From the NCBI GenBank assembly GCA_963920765.1, contig OY987242.1, forward strand, positions 22,654,002 to 22,718,001: a stretch of DNA of 64,000 nt, in the 5' to 3' direction. The position numbers and the translations under genes were made by a program. This DNA is from Ulota crispa. Its lineage: Eukaryota > Streptophyta > Bryopsida > Orthotrichales > Orthotrichaceae. Below are positions 1 through 12,236 of this stretch, piece by piece. The stretch's first letter is position 1. Each line of letters starts with the position of its first letter. Below the pieces are notes generated by a model. That model worked only from the letters and a program-made list of their open reading frames with translations. It was not told where the DNA came from and did no database searches.

Positions 1-290
1 AGGGTGTGGATGGATGTGGTGAGGGAATGGACGGGTGAGATGAGAGGAAAAGTTGCTGTGCCACATCAGCGATGGGTAGCTATGATCTAACTCGTGCCCT
101 AATTGCTGCGAGTCAGTTCATGCTTTTGTAAGCGTTGGCAAGTGGTGTCTGAACACGCGACTTGGATATTTCTGTGTCTTTGTAGCTGGTGCAGGTTCTT
201 TAATTGGACATACATTTTTTAGAACCTTCTTTATTTGACATATCTTTGGGGATATGTCGTTGAAAGTAGGGCAGTTCAGACTAAAGGAAG

Positions 291-497
291 ACACACCCAA
301 TTTGGAGCATGGTTTGACTGTGGTGCAAATGTACAGGCTTTGTACATTTTAGCCCTAAATCTAGGCAGGTCATAGATAGCTTGTTTTCTATAACATAAAA
401 AATAAGCTATCTATGACTTTCCTAGATTTTAGAGCTGAAAATGTACAAATTGTGTACATATGCACTACATTAGGACCATGCTCCAAATTGGGTGTGT
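291..497. mobile_element. hairpin MITE with long terminal inverted repeats
   Basis: The ends are inverted copies beginning ACACACCCAATTTGGAGC. The next stretches also pair: a segment with TGTACA and TAGATAGCTT on the left recurs inverted on the right, so most of the 207 bp folds back. It has no coding capacity. No clear target-site duplication was found, so the superfamily is unassigned. Confidence 0.7.
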
Positions 498-624
498 TTA
501 CTTTACAAGTTGGATAGGACATGACAAGGTAAGGGTAGCTTTACATTAGGAGTCAAGGTCATGAAAATTTGGGGTCATTTTAACCAAAATTTTAGTCCAA
601 ATGACTTCAAGAATGACTCTAAAG

Positions 625-1339
625 CATGCCTCTCTAATTTACGTTTTGTCACAAATTAACAAATTAAGCTAATTTTTGCACATCATGAAAGATAGTTTGT
701 GCATTGTCACAAATTAACAAACTAAGCTTTGTTAAGTGCATTTATGATATCAACTTAATTGTGACAAGGCATGGAATTGCGTGCATTGTAACACCCCCTC
801 AATTGAGAGGTTGGTCAACAATTTATGATGCTCATTCTTCAAAAGTTCAAGAACAGAGAAGTTGGATACAGCGGTGGCCATGTTAGGGAACATGGTGGCT
901 ATGCCGCCACAAAACTTGCATAGTGACTCAAAGCAGCCTTCAACAATCTTCCAAGCTTTTTGAAACAAAGTTGCAATGTTGCTGCAACCATCCAATGATA
1001 TAGTCAAAGCCAGTTCACTTGAGTAGGCAACCTTAAGGGCACAAAAATCTTGCTCAATGTCAGCAATGGTATGCTTATCCCATGACTGTTGCAACTGTGC
1101 TCCAAATTTTTGGACAATAGAATTCAAATCTCTATGTCAGAGACAAACTAGATGGTGAGGCAAGACTAGAGGGAGGTCTTTGTTAGCTTCATTATTTATG
1201 TCACGTTTGGCTTGGATGCTCACATGCTAATGCGGTCATTTTTAGTAAAGGAAAAGTGGGCTTAATTTGTGCATACTCCTAGAAGTTAATTTGTTAATTT
1301 GTGCATCTATTTATAGAAAGCACAAGTTAGAGAGGCCTG
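625..1339 (-). mobile_element. hAT element remnant with C-terminal transposase fragment
   Basis: Inverted ends read CATGCCTCTCTAA on the left and CAGGCCTCTCTAA on the right. They are flanked by a near-perfect 8-bp duplication, CTCTAAAG (617-624) and CTCTAAAT (1340-1347), as expected of hAT elements. A minus-strand ORF at 750-1127 (125 codons) has a hAT C-terminal dimerisation-like pattern: a W..HT..IEQDF segment, then FP....VSNFS and LTNLSIEGVLQ. The rest of the transposase is missing, so this is an internally deleted, non-autonomous copy. A short segment GTCACAAATTAACAAA is repeated near the left end. Confidence 0.7.
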
Positions 1340-1347
1340 CTCTAAAT

Positions 1348-2290
1348 ACTCATTATATTATGAGTATAACAAAAGTTAATTCTTTTGAGTGTAAAGGTTT
1401 AAAGATCAAAATTTTGAGGCTACTAGAGTAAAGTTAAAAAATCTCATGAGAAAAGGAATAAAAAAAAGAGACCAAGGAGAACCATTGAACTTTTACTCCA
1501 TCATGTGATGTTGAGTATCTCAAACAAATGTTTTTTACTTAAATAATCATTTATTAGCCAAATCTAACAATGGCCCTAGGTCAAGAACTCTATTTTGCAC
1601 ATTAATTATTACGTATGGACTTTCTCTACTCTATTTTTAATTAGGTTTGACATAACAACAAAGATAAATAATCACTTTGTCAAAGAAAAATACAAATTTT
1701 CAAAAAGGATCATGACATAATAACATCAAATTGTAATTGGTAGGTGTTTGATAATAGGCTTTAACCATTTCAACTATGATTTAAAAAGTTTGAAGTTAAG
1801 ATTCTCTAAAGAGTAAAAGAGAGCAATGTTGATGTTGTGCCATTTCATGTGTTTTTTCAACTATTGATGATACTTAGAGAATGGTTGATGTTGTGTGTCA
1901 ATGCAATTGTCATTGAAGTACAAGTAGACGTAGTTGCTCAAGTTGTTTTGTTTATTGACAAAACAAAATGTAGGTTGATTGACTTAATTCTAGCACAATG
2001 GTAGGCTTAGTTAGCAAACGGTAACCAAATTTGACTAATGAAGAATGTAAAGCAACTTTGGATAGCCAATCACAAAAAGTGAAGGATATTGGAGAACTTG
2101 ATAAGGTTGTTAAAGGTACCTTGAATGATGTTGCAAAGCAATTGGCATGACTTGAGACACCATTTTGGGAATCTAGAAGCAAGGTAGGCAATCTCAAAGT
2201 AGGAGCAATTTTTGCAAATGTTTCATCTTAAAGCAAGGTAGTATAAGAAGGAAAAATAAGTTATTGACATGAACTGATTGAAGGAAATGC
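1348..2290. other. AT-rich stretch without a recognisable gene
   Basis: No ORF with a recognisable domain is visible. The right part may hold decayed N-terminal sequence of the mariner-like transposase that follows, but I could not align it to specific motifs. Confidence 0.5.
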
Positions 2291-2299
2291 CACTTGTCT

Positions 2300-3120
2300 A
2301 TCATAAAAACATTTGATTTTTAGCTACAAAAGTGAACATGTCTTTTGCAATTGTTTATAGCTATGTGAAAGAAGGTGAGATCAAGCATCATTTCAATGCA
2401 TTGAAACTTTACCCAACAAATGCGTTTTTGTTTATTGATGCTATATGTACAAATGTCGTTGATGTTGCAAGCTTGCATGAATACTATCCACTTTGATAAG
2501 AAGTGGTTTTACATCATTGAAACCAATGCCAAGTTCTATATAACTCCAAAGAAGGAACCGCCTCTCTGTAATGCTAAGAACAAACGATTCATTTCCAAAG
2601 TCATGTTTTTTGTTGTTGTGGCCCAACCTCAAAAATGACGCGTGTAAGAACTACAAGTTTGATGGAAAGATTGGCATGTTTCTATTTGTGTTTCAAGAGC
2701 CAATGAAACGCAATAGCAAAAATCATCCACGTGGTATAATGGAAATGAAGTGCATTAAGAGAGTAACCAAGGAAGAAGTCTTGAAGACGTTGATTAACAA
2801 TACACTTGTCAACACACTCGTGAACACACTATTGATCATTTGCATAAAGTAACCTCATTTTTGGCTTAGTAAACTACTAAAATCATTTTCATTCAACAAA
2901 ACTATATCAAACTACATCTTACTAGAACTACTAAAATCATTTTCATTCAACAAAACTATACCAAACTACATCTTACTAGCACAGAGATTGAATTGGCTAC
3001 AATGCTCACCAAGAATGGAATCAATATCATTGCAGCCACCAAATAGCCTTGATATAAATAATTTGGATTTTGGGTTGTTTCAAGCAATACAAGCATTCTA
3101 ATGTCAGCTCACTCAAAGGA
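2300..3120 (+). pseudogene. mariner-like (MLE) transposase relic
   Basis: Three frames together give the order of a plant mariner transposase. First comes an HFNALKLYPTN-like segment (family R.HSNA.KP), then IHFDKKWFYI (family HIDEKWF, first catalytic Asp kept), KRFISKVMFF, then after a frameshift FDGKIGMFLF and KRNSKNHPRG, and finally NSLDINNLDFGLFQAIQAF near 3040-3110 (family NSPDLN.LDLGFF.AIQ). Frameshifts and stops separate the blocks and a 54-bp tandem duplication interrupts the C-terminal half. Function is lost. Terminal repeats were not located. Confidence 0.8.
2872..2979. repeat. 54-bp tandem duplication
   Basis: Two nearly identical adjacent 54-bp copies, each containing AAAATCATTTTCATTCAACA, lie inside the mariner transposase relic. 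They differ at only a few positions, so the duplication is younger than the relic. Confidence 0.85.
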
Positions 3121-3449
3121 ATTTTGAATGTTTGATTTTAGCTATTGAGTAGGCATTTTGAATGATGGAACTACAGAAATTAAACATTTTTTTCTTGACA
3201 TGACAAACATGGATGATCCAAGTAATGGCTATTGGTAGTGGGATACACTATTCAATTCCACATATGAGAAAACCAAGTTTGCAACATCAAAGGCAAATAT
3301 CAGAAAACATGAAGTGCCCAAAACCATTGGGCATGCCAAAAAATTCATTCCTATATATGACTAAGCAATAGCAAGAGATGCAAGCATAAGCTTGTTTTTG
3401 AAACAATTACTAAATGAAAAGCTAACATAGGGTTTTTGATGAGACTAAA

Positions 3450-3989
3450 AAATGAATTGAAACTTTGGATTTTTTTTTAAATTATCAACATAAAGCCTAG
3501 TATTGTTGTATTCATGTACATTTTGATAAGAATTTGTGAATTTGTTTACACATTACATTACATTCATTTTCATCTACACTGAATATTGCGTTTAGGTTGT
3601 TCCACACTAATTTCTTGACATTTCACACTATATAAATATTTATTGCTGCTACAATAATTTTTACCAAAAATTACTGCAATAATAGTTTTTGAAGGGCATG
3701 TCAACTACAATGAAGTTGCAAATAGGCAAACTAGTGGCTTCCAAGTCATAAACCATGTGAAATCCAAGTATTTAGAGTATTGCATGCATCTCCAAGTGGC
3801 CAAGTGATGAGTCATGAGATAACTTACTAGTGTAAGGCAACCTAAATGTAATATTTAGTGTAGCACACTACTAAAACTTGGGAAGTTCATATGGTCACAG
3901 ACTCTCACACAATTCAAAGTCTTAACTCATTTAGATCCAAGTTGTATATAATTGGTGCAGCCTTGCACTGTTACACTCATACAAAACAT
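3450..3989. other. AT-rich stretch without a recognisable gene
   Basis: No coding or structural feature that I can support is visible in this non-coding interval. Confidence 0.5.
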
Positions 3990-4441
3990 CATTAGGAAAT
4001 TTTGAGCCTTCAAAGAGCCCCTCCAAAAATAAAAATAAAAAAATCCCAAGATATGTACTTATTATAACAAACAAATTACTAATCCTCTATTTTTGCCCAC
4101 CCTTTGAGTTCAATGCAATCATGAATGTTATATTGTTATGACATCTCAATGGGACAAAGATGTGGGCAATGGGTACAATAGAACCATAAAATAAATCTTG
4201 CTCTATTTGAATAGATGAGTGAAGTACTTGGATAATGATTAGTGAGTTCATTTGCATATTTTATCAATGCAATGCCTTTTGTATTGTTTGAGATTATGCA
4301 TGTGGCTAAGGGTTTTCATACAAGATAGCAATATATACAAGTCAGTTTTTCCATACTCACACTAGCTTGCTTAGCCCTCCAAATAATAGCTTGCTTTGTC
4401 AAATATTGGGGGCTCTTTGAGGGCTTAAATTTTTCCTAATG
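3990..4441. mobile_element. TIR-bounded non-autonomous element
   Basis: Inverted ends of about 30 bp begin CATTAGGAAA and contain CTTCAAAGAGCCCC on the left; the right end repeats them inverted with a few changes. The 452-bp interior has no convincing ORF. The target-site duplication could not be defined. Confidence 0.6.
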
Positions 4442-5434
4442 GTATGAGCTATAGCTACCACTTGCCGCTTTTCTTTCCAAATCCACTCCTAATACCTATT
4501 TGATTTTTTAGTAGTAGAGTGATTTATTCAATCAAATGTGTGATTGGCCATTTAAACCCTAAAGGACCAAGTGCCACTTGAGAACTTGGATAGGGTCATA
4601 TGAACTTCATTTTTATTGGATGTTCTCAAAATTGTTCCACAAAGAGAAAATATGCATCCCCCAAGTGGAAATGTAAATTTTTCCCAATCAGATGCTCGGT
4701 CCAAAGTTATGCTACCCAAAAGAAGTTGGGCACTTTGAGCAGTTTGGGCATCTTTGGAGAATCTTATGCTAAAACCCTCATCAATTTTTGAAATTTGGCA
4801 AGTATGTAACTAAAAAAATATGATATACAATTGTCAAATACAATAAAGAACTAAGCTCTTGCACATCACATTTTGAAGGGAGTCAAACTTTGTTAATTAT
4901 GTTTGGGTAGTTTCAAGAAAAAATGTTTTCCTCTAACTTTAGGCCCTATTAACTTTCAACCTATAAATCCAAAGCTATTGAATTTTTTTTCCATATTCCC
5001 AATGTTTGACTCTAACTTTCCACCATTTAGATTTCAAATAAGACATTTGGTCATTGACAAGAAATCATGAAAGAGTGACTAATGTCTTGTCAATGCACTT
5101 AACCTCCTTACATTACAAGGTGATTTAGAATAAGCTAAATTCTATATTTGCTTTTGAAAATTTTCATGAGTGAACCTAATCTCATATACTTATAAATGGT
5201 CAAAGTGCTCAAATTTGTGTAGAGAATAAATCTACTCTAGGAAGGCTCAAAGTTTGCTGACCTTATTTTGTAGGAATAAAAAATAGCTATTTTTCTCACT
5301 TCAAATGTTATAATCTTACAATCCGAGCGGTGAAATGGGTTGAATTTTTTTGCGCTCAGTAATTATTTGTTCAAAACACTTTTTTACGATTGAAATTCAG
5401 AATTCTTTTTTTATTTTCAATTTTGGACAATGCA
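4442..5434. other. AT-rich stretch without a recognisable gene
   Basis: Small ORFs here lack homology cues and look like chance. No structured repeat was found. Confidence 0.5.
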
Positions 5435-5438
5435 TTAA

Positions 5439-6355
5439 CCCCTAAATCCCTAAGTGTCCTCTTGAGGGACAAATGGAATTTTGGGCAAGTACCTATAGCC
5501 TCAATTTTTGTCTTGATTTTTGGAAACTTTTTGAAGATAGGAAAACACATTAGCTTTTGGGGAATATAAATTTTATTCCAATCAATGCCCAAAAGCAAAA
5601 GTTATGCCTAGATAAGCAAAAGTTTATGCAAATTGGGTAGCAAAAACAATTTACAAAAACTTGAATTTTTTGATTTTTGTTTTTTTTGTCATAGGTTATA
5701 GTTTTATCTACATCTGAAGCTTTGATCCATTCTAGTTGGACTAGTTATGAGAAAGTTATGGACAATCTTGTTTTTCGGGCACCTCAAGCATCTTCTTGAA
5801 AAAATAACTTATTAACTTCATTTTTGAATGCAAGTTTAACAAATTTTCAAAAAAATTTGTTGGAGAGGGTAAAGTTTGCTTGCTAGAACAATCTCACCAT
5901 CTGGATTATTAATTTTCAATTCCATTGCAAGGTTATTAACAATTTGAATTTTTGTTCAATCTCATGCCTTCTTCTACCTAATGTTTTTTTAAAGAATGAA
6001 AATTAAGTGTTTTTGTTTTGATTTTTTTCTAAAGATTCTCAACTCAATTTCCCACCATACAAAAATAAACCTCAAAACTTTGTGGTGCAAAATTTTAAGT
6101 TAAAAAAGTTCAAAGTCAAATAGTCTAATCATGCAAGGTGCAAAAAAGTCTGTTTTTACACTTTGAATGCAAATATCTTGCAATCTGTGTAGTCAAAGTT
6201 TTTGAATTTTTGTTTTCAGATTCTCATACTAGTCTAGTACAAGATCCTACAATTAGATATGCAAAAAGACCAATTTTCAAAAAAAATTGCTCTTTGCAAT
6301 AGAAATGGCAATTTTGAGTGTCTTTTGACAAAATAAGCCCCCAAGGATTTAGGGG
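5439..6355. mobile_element. TTAA-flanked piggyBac-like MITE, long subtype
   Basis: Begins CCCCTAAATCCC and ends TTTAGGGG, with TTAA on both sides (5435-5438 and 6356-6359). The interior shares segments with the elements at 44830, 54465 and 50612: a GAGGGACAAATGG block, a GCAAGTACCTATAG block, then long A/T tracts. No transposase is encoded. A second right-end-like sequence (GTAGGGG then TTAA, 6422-6425) lies just outside and may belong to a nested or duplicated end. Confidence 0.7.
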
Positions 6356-6534
6356 TTAAAAATTTGAAAGTTGGCAATTTCTGAGATTTTTTCTCAAAAA
6401 ACACCCTTGGTCCTGTAGGGGTTAATCTAGTGGCACCTATAGTTCCCCTCTCTTTCTTGGGAGCAAAGCTGCATGGGTTTCCTAAGGTCTTATACCAATT
6501 GATTTTTCAAGCTATTCCTAAGAAACTTGCTTAA

Positions 6535-6895
6535 CCCCTAAACATTGAGGAGGACAAAAAATGTCCTCCGGCTCTGAAAAATGATTCTGTGATTAAAAAA
6601 AAAAGTCATTTTTCATCTACATTTTTTCCAAAAATGACCATAAACACACGATTCATCATGGAAAACAAAAAATTACCTTTTGAGATGCATTCATATTTTT
6701 TTGTAACCCAAATTGTGATAAGATTCAGAAACATAATGTTAGCTCCCAAGCTGCCCTTCTTGTAATTTTCATTAGAGCACCATACATTGCTGACTTTTCC
6801 AACTTTTTGAAGCAATACTACTAATGCCCATGTGCAAAATAGTGTAGAATGCTATAGACAGGACAAGCCACAGTGATCCATCTATTCTTTAAGGG
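6535..6895. mobile_element. short TTAA-flanked MITE
   Basis: Left end CCCCTAAACATTG is preceded by TTAA (6531-6534). The right end is a degenerate CTTTAAGGG followed by TTAA (6896-6899). The 361-bp interior is non-coding. The weaker right end makes this copy less certain than its relatives. Confidence 0.5.
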
Positions 6896-7390
6896 TTAAG
6901 TTGGTGTGACAGTACACCACAAACAACATTTTGCCAATGAAAAGAAATGGAAAGAGTCATAGTCAATTTAAATGAACTCATTTAATTTTAGAATTCATTG
7001 CTATGCTCTAACGGGTGGCAAGCTTTAGTACAATTGTCACCTCTTCTGTTTTTGACCTCCAGTATATAGTTAATGGTTGAATCAACTCATTTGTTGATAA
7101 GTACTAATTGTGAGAAGAGCACACAGTCACCCCCTATTATACAGTAAAATATGTTTAGCTAGGTAGGATACGGATTTAGAGCTTCATTAACCCAAGACAC
7201 TGAATGGGACTGTAACTTCTTTTTTTTTGTTGGTGGGAGTCAATTGTGTGGGAGAATGAGTAATTTTTTGGACTCCAATGTAATCATAGAAAAGCACAAT
7301 CAAGAGAGGGCCTCGTCAAAACAACCTCCTTGGAAGTCAAATTCGCTTGCTTCCCAATGTTATGAGACTCCCACTCAAATATATGCTTAA

Positions 7391-7582
7391 CCCCTAAACT
7401 ACCAAAGCCATTTTTTGCCAAAAGCCACTCAAAACTGCCCCTTTTGCTGTGTTCATCAAATTTTTTAACGAAATGTTGTTCTTGAAAATCAAACCATAGG
7501 ATCTTGTAATGCACTTGTTGAAGAAGTAGTGGTAAAAATTTTGTGAAATTTGACCATATAAATTGAAAGTTATGAGCATTTG

Positions 7583-7620
<38 letters not shown>

Positions 7621-8285
7621 CCATTGTGCCCAAAAATTTTAGATGGCTTTGACCACCATTTCTTGATTTGTTTTGCACTACAAACCTTGAAGTTGTAATT
7701 TTGTCTTATAGGTATCAAGTTAGACCTTAGTACACCAATTTTCAAGGCAATCAAAGATATGGAACACATCCTAAAAAATATTGCAATGCCACTATATGAC
7801 AAGTTTTGCAAATACATTATGACATTTTTGAGTGAAGTTTCCCACCACATGTTTTTAGATGTGGAAAATCCAAACGGTGTGTTTGAAGATTAACATGTAC
7901 TTCAAATGTTGAAAAAAAAAAAGTCAAAAAACTCTAAAACTCTAAAATTCAAAAACTCCCAAAGCCCAACTAACTTCCTAATTGAAAATGAAAGGAGATA
8001 TAATGGGGACCACCAAAGCAACATGTGGCAACTCCTCCTTACTCCTTCCCTTTCAAAATCAATATTTTCTCTTTTGCCCAAACTGCCCCTTGAATTGCTT
8101 TTGGCCAAAAAAAGCCATAACTTGTGAACGGTGTGACATAATCACATATTCTTTTGCATCCCACAAACCTTATACATTCTTACAGACTCATAAAAAGTTT
8201 CAAAAAAATAATTTACAAAATTGAGGTCACATGAGCCTACCCAAAATTCCGAAAGTCCCCCGAGGGGACTTTGGGACTTTAGGGG
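7391..8285. mobile_element. TTAA-flanked piggyBac-like MITE with long poly-T
   Basis: Left end CCCCTAAACTACC and right end GGGACTTTAGGGG are flanked by TTAA at 7387-7390 and 8286-8289. An uninterrupted T run near 7590-7620 and short A-rich tracts lie inside. Apparent ORFs here are produced by the homopolymers and are not genes. Confidence 0.7.
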
Positions 8286-8289
8286 TTAA

Positions 8290-9343
8290 ATAACATTGTG
8301 CTTGCTTGCAACTTCTCAATAACAACTTGCAAGTGACTCTCTTTTATGCCTAGATTTACCATGAGATTTACATAGGAAATGGGAGGACTTGTCCAATGCA
8401 CGGGACTGCAAAATTACAGGTAGGGGAGCAACCCAGGAGCTGCCAGTTCCCAGTCCCAAACCCGGTGTCTGGGCTGATGATGCTCTTATTCAGGTGATTC
8501 AGTAATAAATATCAATCCTAAACATGATCATGACGTCAATTACACAGGTTTTATGGCACAAAGGAATTCAAGAAAGAATGAGTGCACTAATATTGACGAA
8601 GGGACACCAATATTTAACTTTGAGATTCACTTACTATAGTTGTAAAGTAAAGGGTACCGAACATTTACAAATTTTTTGTATAAAGAATTGGTTTCTCTGT
8701 ACACTTGCCTGCACAGGTTTGGAGCACAAAGCAGAAATTTGGACCCTGTCTTCATCGCCGGTGCTTCTTCATATCTACACACACTTCGTCGTCTCGGACG
8801 TTGATCAGGAAAACTTGCAGCATTCTGTACAGACAAGGCCTCTCTTCTAGAATCAATGTCGCATCAATAAACTACCGCCAATGCTTCACGTCAGTAACGC
8901 CGAAGCGAACCACTAGATTCAAGACCCTTGATCTTCAGCTAGTTCCAAGTTACAGACGACGCTTGCTCTTTGAATCTGGTGCAGCTCTCACCGGTGACAC
9001 CAGCTCTGAAATGTGCACCGGTGCTACATTTTCGTCACACACCGGGTGCCTCCTCCAGCTATCTGCACAACTGCCGCCTTTCAAAAATAGATTCCATGAT
9101 ACTGGCACATGGAATCTAACTGCGTCTCTGAAGCTATCACTAGGACTTTGCAGTGAATTCCTTGTTAGACTTTCGTAAGCTTTTTCCAGTGAATCTCACT
9201 GTTTTCCTGATAGACCTCAGCATTTTTGCCACTCACTTTGCTGCTGTTATGCGTTCAAATGAGGTAATCTAGATAGACGTCATAATTTTAAGAAGTGGTT
9301 AGAAAAGTGAGAATACGCGCGTGAGAGATTTTTGTGAGGCCAC
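8290..9343. other. downstream flank of the DMP gene, unrecognised ORFs
   Basis: Base composition shifts to GC-richer from about 8.4 kb. A 157-codon plus-strand ORF (8705-9178) has no recognisable domain. On the minus strand this interval would be the 3' UTR and downstream sequence of the DMP gene. I do not call a gene here. Confidence 0.4.
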
Positions 9344-10012
9344 TCACACTACATTGTTTCCCCGGTGACTGGTTGCGTCAAGGGGTCCGTTGGAATCCAC
9401 GTTGCTGGTGGCGACACTGGAACTGTCCCTGGCAGCAACAAGCCGAGGAACGGAGTTCCCAAATCCGTGTCGAATCCTCGTGGTGAAGGAGCAGCAGAAG
9501 CTCAAAACGGTAGCCAGCAGCACCGGCAACATCTTTAGGATCGTTTCCGAGAGGTGCGGGTAAAAGCAGGTGCACACAGGGTCGGTGAACAAGGTCAAGG
9601 CAAGGAAGGCGATCGCCGACAGAGCCGCGTTGATGTAGTCCATGGCCATCGGCTTGAACATCTGCTTCCGAATAAAGCTTCCATTGCTAGCAACGTCCTG
9701 GGACTGGTCGGCGGGCGCGCCATAGCTGGGCACCCAGAGACCGTGGTACATGATGAAGCCATAGTACACTTTGCCGTCCGGGGCGGTGTAACTGTCGATG
9801 AAGCTGGTGACGACGCAACCGACGAGGAGAATCCCCAGCATCACGGCCGTGACAATCTGCTCCGTGAATCCGCACTTGCCATGTTTGTTGCCAGCGGCGC
9901 CAGCACTTGGAACGTCATAAACGTGCCCGTTGGAAGCAGGTACGACAGCTTGGTGGTCGTGTCCACCTGCGCCGACATAGCTTCTGGCTGATTCCACTAC
10001 AGCAATAACCAA
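9344..10012 (-). CDS. DMP / DUF679-domain membrane protein, 5' end uncertain
   Basis: DMP proteins are plant-specific small membrane proteins; some members act in senescence-associated membrane remodelling or in sperm-cell fusion at fertilisation (family knowledge, not shown here). The open frame of 222 codons carries the DUF679 signatures: a hydrophobic segment at about 53-72, FIDSYTAPDGKVYYGF at 71-86, a GLW motif at 91-93, a membrane segment at about 124-143, CTCFYP at 147-152, a third membrane segment at about 158-177, and RIRHGFG at 179-185 (family RHGIG). Two things are odd. The open frame begins with TTG, with an in-frame TGA at 10025-10027 and no ATG between. The usual first membrane helix with an LPTGTV-like motif is absent. 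Either a 5' exon is missing from view (TTGCTGTAG just inside the frame could be a splice acceptor) or the gene is 5'-truncated. The first codons lie in a duplicated segment. Confidence 0.8.
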   Translation of the reverse strand: MVIAVVESARSYVGAGGHDHQAVVPASNGHVYDVPSAGAAGNKHGKCGFTEQIVTAVMLGILLVGCVVTSFIDSYTAPDGKVYYGFIMYHGLWVPSYGAPADQSQDVASNGSFIRKQMFKPMAMDYINAALSAIAFLALTLFTDPVCTCFYPHLSETILKMLPVLLATVLSFCCSFTTRIRHGFGNSVPRLVAARDSSSVATSNVDSNGPLDATSHRGNNVV

Positions 10013-10670
10013 ATCTCTTCCAACTCAGTAACGATTCAAAAACCCCCAAATATCAACCAGTTTGATAACGTAGAAACCCAAACTCGTCTACACCTGAGTC
10101 TCGAACTGACGGTGATCCGGATCGAATCGTTCACAAAGTTATCTATACATATAAAACTGCTCGTAGAATCACTGAAAGGTACCTAATGCTCGCAACCTGA
10201 AAGCACATATACGCATTCTTGCTTTCAATGTACACTCGAAAACCATGAAATCCCGGACCTTAACCTACAAGAGAACTCCGATCGAAGCATGGTTATGCAA
10301 GACATTCGCCGACATATCTGCTGGCTACGTACTCCTAAACCTCCACTACAGCAACAACCGAATCTCCTCCATGCAACTCTATACCGATTTGAAAACCCCC
10401 AAATATCAACCAGTTCGGTATCCTAGAAACCCAAGCTCGTCTACACCTGAGTCTCGAACTGATGACGACCCCGATTGAAGTGTTCACAGAGCTATCTGTT
10501 CACAGAGCTATCTATACAAACAGAACTGCTCGTAGAATCACAGAAAGATAACTAATGCAAAGCACATAATTATACGCATTCTTGCTTTCAATCTACTCTT
10601 GAATATCATGAAATCCCGGACCTTGACCTACAAGAAAGCTTGGATCGAAGCATGGTTATGCAAGATTGTA
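9976..10670. repeat. direct duplication of the DMP 5' region, about 330-bp units
   Basis: Unit 1 (about 9976-10310) and unit 2 (about 10311-10670) align over most of their length. Shared blocks include ACCCCCAAATATCAACCAGT, TCTACACCTGAGTCTCGAAC, ACTGCTCGTAGAATCAC and GAAGCATGGTTATGCAAGA. Small indels separate them. Unit 1 contains the first codons of the DMP open frame, so the duplication covers its 5' end and upstream region; the unit 2 copy of those codons is altered. Confidence 0.85.
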
Positions 10671-12236
10671 GGTTTCAACAACTGTAATTCTCAAGCAGGC
10701 TTAGACTGTTGCACACCACCTTGGTAGCGCGCGTCGATGCAACTGACTCACGAGGAGCCAGCAATGGTGCAGACAGCATTTTGCTAGTTCGTAGGATCTG
10801 GTACGGAGTTCAGATAAGTGCAGACTAGTGTGCCTGATTTAGCAAACTTGATGGAGAAGGAGAAGGTATTCAAGGTAATCCACGGTTGACTTGGGGATGC
10901 GTGCTTCGGTGCTCGCTCCGTGTGCGGCTATGGTACAAAGTCTGTGACTGCGTTGTCTGCACTTGCAGATCTTCGCCCTCGCAGTTAATGCCGATCTAGA
11001 GTTTCATTGCTGCCGTGCTGGTACCATAGAATGCTCGTGCTTTCCTTCGAAGCAACGAAGTGCCGTCGTGTCAGCGTTCCGGCGATCCGCCGTAACCCGG
11101 GATGCTGGAATGTGATTCCTCATAATATATTTATTTCCGGATTTGTAAGGAAGTCGACGTGTATGAAGCCACGAGTGGCCCTTTGGAGTTTGGAGAGGAG
11201 TTGTCGGTTTATAAGAGCATCTCCACCCCGAGATATAACCAATAAAACCAGGAACTCAAAAAAAATTCGAGAGCATTCCGTCCCGTCTTTCAAGTGAACA
11301 CGCACAACGCAGTGCAGGGCTTCATCACTTTGGCAGCCACTCAGGCACAAATAGTTGGCAAATTCTTACAAAATGAAAGGGAATAGTCTTCTTTTGAGAG
11401 TGAAAATCCTGAAATCTGGCGTACATGGAGCAAAGTAGCGTTGCTTGCTCTCTCAACAATCACGTTTGCGTTTGCGTGTGCACTTGCGTTCGTGGTGGAG
11501 ATAAGAGCATCTCTTGCAGCACGCCAAATGAAGCCCTTGGAAACTAGGTTTTGAGGGGGACAGAAGCATCAAGTAGTGCAACAAGAGCAAAGTTCTCTTG
11601 CAACCCTAAAGGTTTCAGGGCCTCCAACGTTACAACAAATCGCACTTGTACATCTAATTACAAAGTGATGTGAGGTTACTGGTTGAACAGTGCGTGAATA
11701 GTGCATAGGGATTGTGAAGGGAGCCTAGAGAAAGCCCAAATTTGACGTGAAAGTGGTCAAGCCTAAAAAGCCCCGCTCCTACACATCAACGAGTAAATTG
11801 TTGTTGGAGACTCAAATTGCAAAGGCTGTTACAAGTGGAATGCAAAGGGCTATTTTTATGTGTTGCAGGAGATGCTCTAAGTCTACCTACTTGCAAGCAC
11901 TCCCCAAAATTGACCCTTGATTGTCAAGCTATGGTTGATGTGTTTACCACCCACTTTGAACCCAAAGTGGAGTAGTAAATGTCACAAGCACAAGCAAATC
12001 TTGTCACATGTTAGCTTAGGAGCTAGTTTGAAATTAGGACCATCAAGTACATGTGTAGGAACACATCTAAGCAATTTCAAGGGTAGTCTAGAGTTGCTTT
12101 TAGGGACCCTATGAGCTACACCTATGCCTATGTAAAGGAATCTACAATACTTTTTTCCACATAAATTACTTTTTGTGATAGCTTGATAAAACCCTTATCC
12201 TACAAAAAAAAGTTCTGAATTTTTTGAGACTCTAGG
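10671..12236. other. GC-richer upstream flank of DMP, then AT-rich DNA without a gene
   Basis: The segment 10.7-11.4 kb is relatively CpG-rich and could hold the DMP promoter or a missing first exon. I searched by eye for an LPTGTV-like coding segment on the minus strand and did not find one. Small ORFs at 11007-11350 overlap on both strands and show no domain. From 11.4 kb on the sequence is unremarkable. Confidence 0.4.

Noticed and set aside
7284..7850. 188-codon minus-strand ORF with a lysine run
   Set aside because: It crosses the end of a TTAA element and depends on a homopolymer run; it has no family features.
8705..9178. 157-codon plus ORF downstream of DMP
   Set aside because: It has no domain, overlaps other frames, and lies where the DMP 3' UTR is expected.
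9554..9991. 145-codon plus-strand ORF
   Set aside because: It is antisense to the DMP coding frame in GC-richer sequence and has no domain of its own.
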